Positions 48,162 through 57,400 of a DNA stretch of 59,225 bases are shown piece by piece (the first letter of the stretch is position 1; every line of letters starts with the position of its first letter). The notes beneath the pieces were generated by a model. It was not told the DNA's origin, made no database searches, and saw nothing but the letters and a program-made list of their open reading frames with translations. Source of the DNA: Aquimarina agarilytica ZC1. Its GTDB lineage: Bacteria; Bacteroidota; Bacteroidia; Flavobacteriales; Flavobacteriaceae. Where the stretch lies: contig NZ_JH621264.1 in assembly GCF_000255455.1 (NCBI RefSeq), positions 11,289 through 70,513 of the forward strand. The letters run 5' to 3'. Both the position numbers and the translations under genes were made by a program.

Positions 48162-48997
48162 GACAGTTTCATTGTATTAATCTGGAATATTTTCCTAAAG
48201 AGCAAACGCTATTTTGGAAAATAAAAAATACTGGAATGCCTAATTTCTGTTTAAACGGACTCGGAGAGTTTCAAGAATTTTGTTCGTGGGTAAAAGAATA
48301 CTTTTCTCATCCTGACCGTCCTTTAAAATTTGTCATTTCAGGCTCCGAACATCAAGGTATTTATAATATGGGTGGAGATCTGCCTTTTTTTCTTGAGAAT
48401 ATTCAATCAGGGAATATTGAAAACCTAAGACAATATGCGCATTTATGTGTTGATGCTATTTATAATATTTACACTTCTTTCGATCTTCCTGTGTTAACCA
48501 TTGCTTTGGTCGAAGGGAAAGCTTACGGAGGTGGTTTTGAATGTGCTTTAGCTCATGATTATATCCTAGCTGTGGATGATGCGCAATTTGGTTTACCTGA
48601 AAATAAATTTAATCTTTTCCCAGGTATGGGTGCTTATAGTTTATTATACAGAAAACTAAGTACTGGTGATGCATCAGAAATTTTAAAAAGTGGACGTATT
48701 TTTGAAGTCAATTATTTAAAATCTTTAGGGCTTATAAATACTGTCTTTTCTAAAAAAGAAGAAGAAGGAGAGCTAGCAGCATTCAATTTCGTATCAAGAT
48801 TAAATGAACATTTTAATTTTGAATATCATCATGCTTTATGTACAAAGAAAATATTCCCGTTACATAAAAAAGAACTTCTTGAAATTACTGATATCTGGGT
48901 GGAAGCTTGTTTTAAAGTAAAAAAGTTTGACTTGCGAAGAATGGAAATACTCGGCAATACGCAATTAAGAAAATCTAAGGCAATGACTATACATTAA
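48158..48997 (+). CDS. RpfF-like crotonase (DSF synthase family)
   Basis: The 279-residue crotonase is close in size to RpfF. Segments YNMGGDLPFF, IALVEGKAYGGGFECAL, FGLPENKFNLFPGMGAYS and EITDIWVEACFKV match RpfF almost block by block. The Glu in GGGFE and the Glu in GLPE correspond to the two catalytic glutamates. RpfF acts on 3-hydroxyacyl-ACP as dehydratase and thioesterase and releases cis-2-unsaturated fatty acids. The ATG overlaps the stop of the preceding gene (ATGA), so it is the last gene of the siderophore operon. It may make an unsaturated acyl tail or a signal; an ordinary enoyl-CoA hydratase is less likely. Confidence 0.85.
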   Translation: MRQFHCINLEYFPKEQTLFWKIKNTGMPNFCLNGLGEFQEFCSWVKEYFSHPDRPLKFVISGSEHQGIYNMGGDLPFFLENIQSGNIENLRQYAHLCVDAIYNIYTSFDLPVLTIALVEGKAYGGGFECALAHDYILAVDDAQFGLPENKFNLFPGMGAYSLLYRKLSTGDASEILKSGRIFEVNYLKSLGLINTVFSKKEEEGELAAFNFVSRLNEHFNFEYHHALCTKKIFPLHKKELLEITDIWVEACFKVKKFDLRRMEILGNTQLRKSKAMTIH

Positions 48998-49082
48998 ACT
49001 TAAGGTTAATCAGACATTTCATGTTCATATTAACAAACCAACTACAACAAAATATTTCTTTTGTATAAATTTTAGGAATTTT

Positions 49083-49175
49083 ATCGGCACCGCCAAAGGG
49101 TATAATACCTCTAGGCTTGCCTCGAAATTGAAAGCTTGTTTCAAACGAATGCCTCGTGGGCTTGCTCCGAGGTAG
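49083..49175. repeat. Structured GC-richer intergenic element
   Basis: Two adjacent hairpins occur: TTGAAA/TTTCAA (49128-49133 with 49139-49144) and CCTCG/CGAGG (49152-49156 with 49168-49172). GGCTTGCCTCG and GGGCTTGCTCCGAG recur as near-direct repeats. It lies between the convergent siderophore operon and AraC gene. It resembles dispersed palindromic elements of Flavobacteriia, but only one copy is in this window. Confidence 0.4.
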
Positions 49176-49259
49176 TTTACTAGGAAAGCGTAATTAAGAT
49201 ATGTGATTTTTTTCTGCCGCAAGCAATAAAAGTAAAACAAGAGAAAACTTTGAAATTTT

Positions 49260-50258
49260 CTATAACAAGGCATCCCTATATTTTTTAGGAGTTTTCCCTG
49301 TTGTTTTTTTAAAGAAAGCGGAGAAATGAGTTGCATTTTTATACCCTACAGTTTCTGAAATTTCGTAAATGGGTTTTTTGCTATGTTTTAATAATTTTTT
49401 GGCAAGAAGTATACGTTGATCTGAAGCATATTCAAAAATCGTTTGATCAAAAATACGCTTAAACTCTTTTTTTATTACAAAATCATTTAAACCCACTTTG
49501 CGAGACAATTCTTGTATAGAGAGTTGAGTAGAAAGGTCAGAAAGAATGATTTTCTGAATTTCATACATCTTTTTAATCGTGTTTCTATTTATATTTTTAA
49601 TTAAAGATCGTTCGGTAGTGTCAAGTTGTAAAGTGAGTAGCTCTAAAACTTTTGATTCTAAGAATAGTCTTTTTAACAGGCCTTCCTTAGTATCAGTTAA
49701 AATTTCAGACAGTATGCTTTGTTTTTTGGAGCATATTGTTGTTGAAAAGTTTTTTATCTTACTTAGTGTGAATTTTTCTTTGAGATCATATGCTCCATTT
49801 AAATTATACTTACTAATAAAATTGTCATCCATTCGAATTTTAACTTCTCTAAAAGGTTTATTCTTATGATAGGAAATTGCCCCTGAATTTTCAGAAATGT
49901 ATAATAAGTAACACTCTTCACTTTCGTAAATTAAATCTTCAAAATTATTATCAAGGGTAATTATTTGCTCTCCTTCTAATAAAAAAGATAATTCAAGTGT
50001 ATTGTATGCTCTATGTCCTAATACATTGATGTCTTTTACAAGATTTACATCAGTAACACTTAAATACAATCCGTCAAACGTATAAAACTCAAAATACCCT
50101 TTACCGTAAGCTTCTTTAAACCGATACTTTTTATGAGTAATACCACAAGTGGATGTAGCGCTAATTTCGAACAGTAAAGAGGACCAAAAACCCCTACAAT
50201 CTCTTTCAGATTTTAAGAGTGTAGCATTGTAATTATTACGTCTTTTTTTATCCTGCAT
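49260..50258 (-). CDS. AraC-family transcriptional regulator
   Basis: The 332-residue protein has a C-terminal AraC double helix-turn-helix (about 228-330: STQLSIQELSRKVGLNDFVIKKEFKRIF, then KPIYEISETVGYKNATHFSAFFKKTTGKTPKKYR). The N-terminal part is like the sensor domains of siderophore-responsive regulators such as PchR. It is divergent from the TonB receptor across 84 bp and sits between biosynthesis and uptake genes. It probably activates one or both when the ferric siderophore is present. The ligand is inferred. Confidence 0.88.
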   Translation of the reverse strand: MQDKKRRNNYNATLLKSERDCRGFWSSLLFEISATSTCGITHKKYRFKEAYGKGYFEFYTFDGLYLSVTDVNLVKDINVLGHRAYNTLELSFLLEGEQIITLDNNFEDLIYESEECYLLYISENSGAISYHKNKPFREVKIRMDDNFISKYNLNGAYDLKEKFTLSKIKNFSTTICSKKQSILSEILTDTKEGLLKRLFLESKVLELLTLQLDTTERSLIKNINRNTIKKMYEIQKIILSDLSTQLSIQELSRKVGLNDFVIKKEFKRIFDQTIFEYASDQRILLAKKLLKHSKKPIYEISETVGYKNATHFSAFFKKTTGKTPKKYRDALL

Positions 50259-50285
50259 ACGTCATTTTTATCCTTTTATAGGGCT

Positions 50286-50320
50286 TAATTTTGTACCTGT
50301 ATTTATTTAGATCAAATATA
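50286..50320. promoter_or_regulatory. Divergent promoters of the AraC and TonB-receptor genes with shared operator
   Basis: TAATTTTG (50286-50293) fits a rightward -7 box for the receptor. Nine bases later TTATTTAGATCAAATA (50303-50318) matches the motif of the biosynthetic promoter with one base changed. CAAATATA at 50313-50320 reads TATATTTG on the minus strand, a consensus box for the AraC gene. One bound regulator could thus affect both directions. Confidence 0.65.
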
Positions 50321-50342
50321 AATAATACTTTATTTAAAGCGA

Positions 50343-52754
50343 ATGATTTTTAAAAAATTGTGCCTTAACAACAAGAAAATTAACAAAGGGTTAATATTTA
50401 TAACTATTTTATTAAGTCCTCTGTTTTTGTTTTGTCAAACAGTATTAAAGGGGCAGATTTTAGATCAAAAATCTCAACCTATTGCAAGTGCTACAATTCA
50501 GGTTTTAGAGCAACAAAACAACTATGCAGTTAGTGATTTTGACGGAAAGTTTAATTTTCAAAATTTAGAATTAAAGAAATACACCTTTCAAATTAAAGCT
50601 ATCGGCTATAAAAGTAAAAATGTAGTTTTTCAAGTTACCTCTTCTAATAATTTTTTGAAAATCGTTTTACAACAAGATATTACTGCTTTAGATGAAGTTG
50701 TGATTGATGGAAAAACAAAAGTAGATCTTATTAAAGAACAAGCTTTTGAAGTAGAAGCTGTAGAAATAAAACAACTTAAAAACGTAAGTGTAGATATTAA
50801 TAGCGTATTAGCAAAGATACCAGGGATTAACATTAGACAAAGCGGAGGGCTTGGTTCTGAATTTAATTTTTCGCTTAATGGATTTTCAGGAAATCAGGTG
50901 AAATTTTTTGTAGATGGCATTCCACAGGACAATCTTGGTACTGCTTTAAGTTTCAATAATTTCCCTGCCACTTTAATAGATCGTGTTGAAGTTTACAAAG
51001 GTGTAGTTCCTTTGTTTTTAGGTGCTGACGCTTTAGGAGGAGCCATTAATATTATTACCAATCAAGATCAAAAAAACTTTCTGGACGTTTCTTACGATAT
51101 AGGCTCTTTTAACACACATCGCGCCACATTAAATGGGCATTATTATACCGATAAAGGATTTGCATTCCAGCTTTCATCATTTTTTAATTATTCAGATAAT
51201 GATTATACCATAAATGGAAATGAATTCGGAAAAGAAGGTTTTGCTATTCGTGATGAGTTAGGCAACGATACGGGATTGAGAAAAAAAACAGCGAAACGTT
51301 TTCATGACGCCTATGAATCGCAAATGATACAGGCTAGAGTAGGATTTATTAATAAAAAGTTTGCCGATAAAATTCTTGTGGGGATTACAGCTGCAGCTAA
51401 TGAAAATGAGATTCAGCATTCTCAGGATCCTGAAATCCCTTTTGGTGAAGTGGAACGAAACGAAGAGGTATTCAGAGCATCAATTAATTTCCTTAAGGAT
51501 TCATTATTAAATGGAAAATTAAAAATAAAAGCATACGGAGAACTTGCAAGTATAAAAGCTGTAAATATTGATACATCATCTAGGCAATACAATTGGTTTG
51601 GTGAGTTTATCATAAGAAACGATAAGACAAGAGGAGAAAGAGGTGGTTCTAAAAGTATTTTAAGTTTAGATGATAGTCGAAGACTAATAAATACATCTTC
51701 TACCTATAAATTGGATAAGAATAATACTTCAAGTATTAACTATACTTATAACTATTTAGAAAGAAGCGGTAATGATCCACTAAATGCTTTTACAACACCC
51801 TTTAAAACTCCACATAAAATTAACAAACATATTATAGGAGCTTCTCATACATTTAATCTTTTCAACCAAAATCTACAGCTAACAGCTTTTGGCAAAAGTT
51901 TTTTTATTAATACTAAAAGTGTAGACGAAGATATATTTAATGATAATATTGATACTCGATTTTCAATTGTTAAAAATCGATACAAAGATTTTGGTTATGG
52001 ATTTGCTTCTTCCTATAAAATTACCAAAGGACTTCAAGTAAAACTATCACATGAAAATACGCTTAGAGTGCCAGAAGGGTATGAGTTTTTTGGAGATGGT
52101 AATAACTTAATTGCTAATCCAAATTTATTACCAGAAGAAAGTAAAAACACAAATGCGGGGCTATTATTTAATTATTCAAATAGGCTTATTAAGATAAATT
52201 TAGATACTAATTTTTTTAGAAGAGATACAAATAATTTATTATTCCTGTCTTCCAGAGGAAATGTAGCTCAATACATCAATTTATCAAAAGTTTTAAATAC
52301 AGGTTTTGAAACAGAAATATTAATTAGAATATTTAATAAATTATCTGTTAGTGGAAATGTAACCTATCAATATATAGAAGATAAAAACATAGATCAAAGG
52401 ATTCCCAATATTCCGTTTGCTTTTGGGAATTTTAGTTTAGCATATAATTTCAAAAAGCTATTTCAGAGTTCAGATATTCTCAATATAAATTTAAATAGTT
52501 TTTATGTAGAAAAGTTTCCTTTTCAGTCTTTTACAGATGGTAATTCAGAAGAACGATTATTTATACCTCGACAGCTTTCACATAATTTGAATGTTTCATA
52601 CAGTTTAAAAGATGGTCGGTACAATATATCATTTCTAATAAGTAATCTCACAAACGGAAGACTTTACGACAATTTTACAATACAAAAACCAGGTAGGGCT
52701 TTCTTTATAAAATTCAGACATAACCTTTTTCAAAATCAACAAGTACACAATTAA
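50343..52754 (+). CDS. TonB-dependent ferric-siderophore receptor
   Basis: The 803-residue outer-membrane protein has a signal peptide to about residue 30 and a carboxypeptidase-regulatory-like N-domain (about 33-110, YAVSDFDGKFNF). The plug (about 125-240) contains LDEVVIDGKTKVD, VFVDGIPQDNLG-like FFVDGIPQDNLG, and DRVEVYKGVVPLFLGADALGGAINI. The remainder is a beta-barrel with a terminal FIKFRHNLF strand. It lacks the SusC signature and is shorter. Adjacent DUF4374 and PepSY genes and the siderophore operon indicate uptake of the cognate ferric siderophore. Confidence 0.92.
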   Translation: MIFKKLCLNNKKINKGLIFITILLSPLFLFCQTVLKGQILDQKSQPIASATIQVLEQQNNYAVSDFDGKFNFQNLELKKYTFQIKAIGYKSKNVVFQVTSSNNFLKIVLQQDITALDEVVIDGKTKVDLIKEQAFEVEAVEIKQLKNVSVDINSVLAKIPGINIRQSGGLGSEFNFSLNGFSGNQVKFFVDGIPQDNLGTALSFNNFPATLIDRVEVYKGVVPLFLGADALGGAINIITNQDQKNFLDVSYDIGSFNTHRATLNGHYYTDKGFAFQLSSFFNYSDNDYTINGNEFGKEGFAIRDELGNDTGLRKKTAKRFHDAYESQMIQARVGFINKKFADKILVGITAAANENEIQHSQDPEIPFGEVERNEEVFRASINFLKDSLLNGKLKIKAYGELASIKAVNIDTSSRQYNWFGEFIIRNDKTRGERGGSKSILSLDDSRRLINTSSTYKLDKNNTSSINYTYNYLERSGNDPLNAFTTPFKTPHKINKHIIGASHTFNLFNQNLQLTAFGKSFFINTKSVDEDIFNDNIDTRFSIVKNRYKDFGYGFASSYKITKGLQVKLSHENTLRVPEGYEFFGDGNNLIANPNLLPEESKNTNAGLLFNYSNRLIKINLDTNFFRRDTNNLLFLSSRGNVAQYINLSKVLNTGFETEILIRIFNKLSVSGNVTYQYIEDKNIDQRIPNIPFAFGNFSLAYNFKKLFQSSDILNINLNSFYVEKFPFQSFTDGNSEERLFIPRQLSHNLNVSYSLKDGRYNISFLISNLTNGRLYDNFTIQKPGRAFFIKFRHNLFQNQQVHN

Positions 52755-52765
52755 AAATTAATACC

Positions 52766-54133
52766 ATGAAAATTATAGAATTAACAAAAAAAGCAATGTT
52801 GTTTTCATTATTGCTTGTAGCATTTATAGCTTGTGAAGACGAAAAAAGTGAAATTATAAATGATGGTAATCCACCAGAAACACCACCTATAGCAGGAAAT
52901 AAAATTTCTAAGTATGTTTTAGGTTTTTCTGCCTTACCAATAGGAGGTTCTAATTCAGTAGACTATATATTAAGTTTGCCCAATATAGAATCTCTTACCA
53001 AAGGAGAAATATCAATAGAAGGAAAAGGTACTCCATTAAAAGCTTGGAGGTTTTTTCACCAAGCAGGGAATACTGTTTTCTCTCCAGGTTATTCTGAAGA
53101 TAAAAAGGCAATAGCTTTTCAACTTGACAATAATGGTGAGTTAGAAGAGGTTTCTAGTTTTACCTACCAAGCTACTCTTGATAATTTTTCAGCTGTAGAT
53201 GATGAAACCTTAATAGGGGTTGAATTAAGTGGTGTTGCTCCTACAAATGAAGCCGGAACTATGTTTACATCTGTTCCAGATCGTACTTTTTATATCGTAA
53301 ATGCTAAGACAGGTAAGCTACAGAAAACAGTTGAACATCCTATCGATAGTAATTTAGGAGATGGAACTTTAGAAAATCCTCCTTATTTACCATGGGTAAC
53401 TGGAATGGTTTTAAGAAATGGAAAACTGTTTGTTTCTTATCATAAATTATTTCCAGATAATAAATACAATCAGGCTGCTCCAGATAAGGCTTATATAGCT
53501 GTATTTGATTACCCTAGTTTCAAACTTGATAAATTAATTGAAGATGACCGATTAAGTGTACTAGGTATAAATGGTCACAGTACAGGAATAGAAAAAACAG
53601 AGACAGGAGATATTTATGCTTATGCAGCATCTTCAAAAGGAGCTAAAGCAGACGGAACTAAACCATCTGGAATTATAAGGATAAAGAATGGAAGTACAGA
53701 CTTTGATAAAGATTACTTTTTTGATGTTGAAAATGCACCTAACGGAGGAAAAATATTTTGGATGGATTACATAGGTAATGGGAAAGCATTAGCAAGAATT
53801 ATTAAAGACGATAGTTTACCTGAATGGGCGTTTTTTGCTGAGCAAGGTCCTTTTTTCAAATTAGCAATAATCGATTTTAATAACAAAACAGTTACTGATG
53901 TTCAAGGTATTTCGGCACACGCAAATAGGTATACAGCACCTCTTTTTGTAGAAGATGGTAAAGCTTATTTAAGCGCACGTGTTGGTAATCCTATTGGTAT
54001 TGGAGCCACTACAGTTGCAGATGGAGAAGCGCACATATACATTATTGATCCAGCAACAGCAACAGCTACAAAAGGTGCAAAGATTAATGGATTGTATGTT
54101 AAAGGAATCTTTAAAATTGATAATCAAAATTAG
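52766..54133 (+). CDS. DUF4374-type surface lipoprotein of siderophore uptake
   Basis: The 455-residue lipoprotein (Cys in AFIACEDEKSE, near residue 23) has a beta-propeller-like pattern. Segments such as YVLGFSALPIGGSNSVDYILS and TGIEKTETGDIYAYAASSK match DUF4374 proteins, which are usually encoded beside siderophore TonB receptors and PepSY proteins in Bacteroidota. Starting 11 bp after the receptor, it is probably a surface partner that captures the ferric siderophore. No biochemical role is established from sequence. Confidence 0.78.
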   Translation: MKIIELTKKAMLFSLLLVAFIACEDEKSEIINDGNPPETPPIAGNKISKYVLGFSALPIGGSNSVDYILSLPNIESLTKGEISIEGKGTPLKAWRFFHQAGNTVFSPGYSEDKKAIAFQLDNNGELEEVSSFTYQATLDNFSAVDDETLIGVELSGVAPTNEAGTMFTSVPDRTFYIVNAKTGKLQKTVEHPIDSNLGDGTLENPPYLPWVTGMVLRNGKLFVSYHKLFPDNKYNQAAPDKAYIAVFDYPSFKLDKLIEDDRLSVLGINGHSTGIEKTETGDIYAYAASSKGAKADGTKPSGIIRIKNGSTDFDKDYFFDVENAPNGGKIFWMDYIGNGKALARIIKDDSLPEWAFFAEQGPFFKLAIIDFNNKTVTDVQGISAHANRYTAPLFVEDGKAYLSARVGNPIGIGATTVADGEAHIYIIDPATATATKGAKINGLYVKGIFKIDNQN

Positions 54134-54170
54134 AACACCTAAACATAGACTTAGATCAATCAATAATTTT

Positions 54171-54208
54171 AGCAAGTGCCTTTTTAATGGTACTTGCTTC
54201 TATTTTTA
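54171..54208 (+). terminator. Probable intrinsic terminator between DUF4374 and PepSY genes
   Basis: A 10-bp stem (54171-54180 with 54189-54198, one G-T pair) with an 8-nt loop is followed by a T-rich stretch. The next gene starts only 20 bp downstream, so read-through or attenuation is likely. Confidence 0.65.
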
Positions 54209-54217
54209 ATTCTTACT

Positions 54218-55336
54218 ATGAAAAAAAAGAACCTCCGTAAAACCATTCTAAAAATCCATAAAGTTCTAGGATTAGTAACAGGTGTAGTTCTTTTTATAGT
54301 AGCTATTACAGGCTGCCTTTGGGTTTTTAAAGAAGAAATCGAAGGTTTTAGTGACACATATAAAAATGTGACTTCTAGAGAAGTGAATTTTTTATCAGCA
54401 TCTACAATTAAGGCTATTGCCGAAAAAGAGATTCCAAATAAAGAAATCCATGGAGTGGTTTATGGTGCTAAAAATGAAGCCTTAGAAGTAATTTTTTATG
54501 AAGCCACCCCTAAGCTTTTTTATCAAAGTTTATTTTTAAACCCTTATACAGGTGAAGTTCTGAAACGTATAGATCACGATTCTGGTTTTTTTGCTTTTGT
54601 ATTGAAGGGGCATATGAGATTATGGTTACCAGAAGCAATTGGATCCAGAGTAGTGTCTTATTCGATATTACTATTTTTTACAATATTAATTACAGGTCTT
54701 TTTCTATGGTGGCCCAAAAAGAAAAAAAATAGAGCGCAACGTTTTAAATTTCAATGGAAAGAAACCACCCGTTGGAAACGAAAGAATTTTGATTTACACA
54801 CCATTGTTGGTTTTTATGTTTCTTCTTTTTCATTAATTTTTGCTTTTACAGGCTGTGTAATGGCTTTTAACTGGTTTTACTTTATAGCCTATAAAGCTAC
54901 GGGAGGGAATAAAGATCCTCGTTTTGTAACTCCAAACAGTAAAAACATAGTTACAGCAAATAATCAAAATACTTATGATCAGCTGATACCTCAATTATAT
55001 AAAAAACATAAAGAAGCCAAAACTTTTGAGCTCCATTATCCAGCTAATGATAGTACTTCAATATTGGTAGAAATGAGTAATTCTGAAGGCTTATATTACA
55101 ATATGGACTATCTATTTTTCGATCAAAATACATTAGAAGAAATTGAAACTAATAGTATTTATGGCAAATACGAAAATGCAGATTTTGCAGATAAAGTTAT
55201 ACGTATGAATTATGACATACACATAGGTTCTATAGGTGGTATTTTAGGAAAGTTTATAGCCTTTTTTACAAGCTTAATATGTGCTTCCTTACCTATGAGT
55301 GGAATTTTGCTTTGGTATGGCAGGAAGTTTAAATAA
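54218..55336 (+). CDS. PepSY-associated membrane protein, probable ferric-siderophore reductase
   Basis: The 372-residue inner-membrane protein has about four transmembrane helices. The first follows KIHKVLGLVTGVVLFIVAITG; others include LLFFTILITGLFLWWPKKKK and the C-terminal SLICASLPMSGILLWYGRKF. Conserved His residues (IHKVLG, KGHMRLWLP, DLHTIVGFY, DIHIGSIGG) could bind heme. This matches PepSY_TM proteins that reduce ferric siderophores (FoxB/FsrB-like). The ATG at 54218 is preferred over one 24 bases upstream, since positive residues then precede the first helix. Confidence 0.82.
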   Translation: MKKKNLRKTILKIHKVLGLVTGVVLFIVAITGCLWVFKEEIEGFSDTYKNVTSREVNFLSASTIKAIAEKEIPNKEIHGVVYGAKNEALEVIFYEATPKLFYQSLFLNPYTGEVLKRIDHDSGFFAFVLKGHMRLWLPEAIGSRVVSYSILLFFTILITGLFLWWPKKKKNRAQRFKFQWKETTRWKRKNFDLHTIVGFYVSSFSLIFAFTGCVMAFNWFYFIAYKATGGNKDPRFVTPNSKNIVTANNQNTYDQLIPQLYKKHKEAKTFELHYPANDSTSILVEMSNSEGLYYNMDYLFFDQNTLEEIETNSIYGKYENADFADKVIRMNYDIHIGSIGGILGKFIAFFTSLICASLPMSGILLWYGRKFK

Positions 55337-55459
55337 GATAACAAACTTTGAACCACCCACTACTTGCAAGTCATATTGAAATTGTAAGGTTTTTAGAAGA
55401 ATATTATATTAGAGAAAATATTTTTTTTAAAGACTCACTACAAAAAGATTAGGTTTAAA

Positions 55460-57400
55460 ATGAAACTAAGCATTCAAATAAAAAACCAGATTTTACAACT
55501 GGTTTTAAAGCAAGAAAAACCCTTTAATAGTGACTTTTATTATGATGATAGCATTATGTTTTTTTTAGAATCCATTTGGGATTTAAAATCTATGCCTTCG
55601 ACCGATATCCGTTTTACTAATGCTTATGATGATATCTACCAACATATAGTCAATAATGAAGATTGGGAATATGAATACCTATTTGTTCAAAGATTAAATT
55701 TATTAGGAGAAGATTCTGTGTATGAACTTTTTCTTAATAATCTAATTCACCCCGATATAAGATTAACTAAAGATGGAGTAATGAACTATGTTTATTTAAT
55801 TCAGCCTTATTTAGAAAAAGAAAATCTTAGTTATAATTTTATTGATAATAAAGATGGTATCCCAGTATATGAATTAGGTAAGCTGTCAAATAAGAATAAT
55901 CACTTAGACACTTCTTTAGGTAATAAAATTCCATTCTATGTTTCAAAACACAAAAAAAAGATAAATACACCAGAAAATTCCCCTTATTTTTTGTTAGACT
56001 ATAATGATAGATGGAATGATTACGGTGTTTGGGGGAGTTTTAGTTTGTTGTATTATGAAAATGATGAAGTAGTTAATTTTGGATCGTTAAGAATAGTACA
56101 CATAAATAACCCATATACTATAGATGAATTAGGTAGTCCATTTTATAATATTGGGATAAATTTTTGTTCCTTAGGGCAAAGTATTTTTTATTATAAAGAA
56201 CTTAGTAATTATTTTGGAAACAAATTCGAAAGTATTTTATATGCTATAAATGACTCTGCTTTTTTTATTGAAAAACTGGAAAAATTTGAGAATAAAGATA
56301 ATTTTAATTCGTGTTTAATTAGAAGTAATGAAGCTGAAAGGTTATTACGACAAGCGAAATATGAAGTTTATAACTATGATCTTTCTAATTTATATTCTTT
56401 TACATATTATTTTTCCCCCAAATTTGCTAGTAACACAATTGAAATAGAATTTGATTTTAAAAACTCTAAATATTCATTTGATAGAGTTTTTGCTATAATA
56501 GGTAAAAATGGTACTGGAAAGACTCAACTTATCACATCATTACCCTTAGACATTAGTAATGAGATTGATAGTTCTTTCAAACCCAAAACACCTTTGTTTA
56601 GTAATGTTATAGCAGTATCTTATAGTGCTTTTGATAGTTTTGAAATACCCTCTAAATCAGCTTCTTTTAATTATCATTACTGTGGCTTAAAAAATGACAA
56701 ACAAGAAGAATTATCTGATAGGGCATTATTATTAAGATTTCATAATACCAGAAAAAAGATAGATGAGAAAGGTAGGACAAGCCAATGGATTGATGTTTTA
56801 AGTAATTTTTTAGAAATAGAAATCATAAATCAATTCATTAAAAAAGAAGATAATTTTCTTCCTGAACCAGAAATTTACAAATTCGATATTGATTCATTTA
56901 CAAAAATTAGGAAACAGTTAAGCTCTGGACAAAGTATAATTTTATATATAATAACAGAGATCATTGCTAATATCAGATTTGATTCTATAATACTTTATGA
57001 TGAGCCAGAAACTCATCTTCATCCTAATGCTATTTCGCAATTAATAAATACAATTTATCAACTTGTAGAAGAATTTCAATCTTATTGTATTATAACAACT
57101 CATTCGCCCCTCATTATTCGTGAAATTATTTCTAAGAACGTTTTTATCATTGAAAGAGAAAATGATTATTCTTCAATTAGAAAAATTGGATTAGAATCTT
57201 TTGGTGAAAATTTATCTGTAATTACTTCAGAGGTTTTTGGAAATAAAAGTATTCCTAAGCAATATCAAACAATTTTAAAGAAAATGGTATCTGATGGTTT
57301 AAAATATATAGATATTAAAAAACAGTTGAAAAATAACGATATCCCTTTGAGTATTAACGCAGATATTTATTTAAAAAGTCTATTTGATGAAAAATATTAA
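55460..57400 (+). CDS. AAA ATPase of a probable defence pair, with large N-terminal domain
   Basis: The 646-residue ABC-like ATPase has Walker A GKNGTGKT near 348-355. LSSGQS near 487 is the signature motif, and ILYDEPETHLHP near 513-524 contains Walker B. A switch His lies in TTHSPLIIREI. The first 340 residues are unusual. DIYQHIVNNEDWEYEYLF and LNNLIHPDIRLT recall the AbiJ N-terminal-type domains seen in other defence proteins, which is a recollection and not a search. It overlaps the HNH nuclease gene by 14 bp. ATPase-HNH pairs of this type are known as Septu (PtuA/PtuB), so a phage-defence role is likely. Confidence 0.78.
   Translation: MKLSIQIKNQILQLVLKQEKPFNSDFYYDDSIMFFLESIWDLKSMPSTDIRFTNAYDDIYQHIVNNEDWEYEYLFVQRLNLLGEDSVYELFLNNLIHPDIRLTKDGVMNYVYLIQPYLEKENLSYNFIDNKDGIPVYELGKLSNKNNHLDTSLGNKIPFYVSKHKKKINTPENSPYFLLDYNDRWNDYGVWGSFSLLYYENDEVVNFGSLRIVHINNPYTIDELGSPFYNIGINFCSLGQSIFYYKELSNYFGNKFESILYAINDSAFFIEKLEKFENKDNFNSCLIRSNEAERLLRQAKYEVYNYDLSNLYSFTYYFSPKFASNTIEIEFDFKNSKYSFDRVFAIIGKNGTGKTQLITSLPLDISNEIDSSFKPKTPLFSNVIAVSYSAFDSFEIPSKSASFNYHYCGLKNDKQEELSDRALLLRFHNTRKKIDEKGRTSQWIDVLSNFLEIEIINQFIKKEDNFLPEPEIYKFDIDSFTKIRKQLSSGQSIILYIITEIIANIRFDSIILYDEPETHLHPNAISQLINTIYQLVEEFQSYCIITTHSPLIIREIISKNVFIIERENDYSSIRKIGLESFGENLSVITSEVFGNKSIPKQYQTILKKMVSDGLKYIDIKKQLKNNDIPLSINADIYLKSLFDEKY

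Noticed and set aside
48158..48997. Ordinary enoyl-CoA hydratase of fatty-acid breakdown
   Set aside because: The FNLFPGMGAYS and EITDIWVEA blocks and overall length fit RpfF better, and no other beta-oxidation gene is nearby.
49025..49336. Minus-strand ORF of 103 codons next to the AraC gene
   Set aside because: It overlaps the end of the AraC gene in another frame and runs through the hairpin element; its composition looks like translated repeat DNA, not a protein.
55337..55459. Open frame (about 36 codons) just before the ATPase gene
   Set aside because: It has no ATG and starts after a stop; it may be a remnant, but nothing supports a gene.
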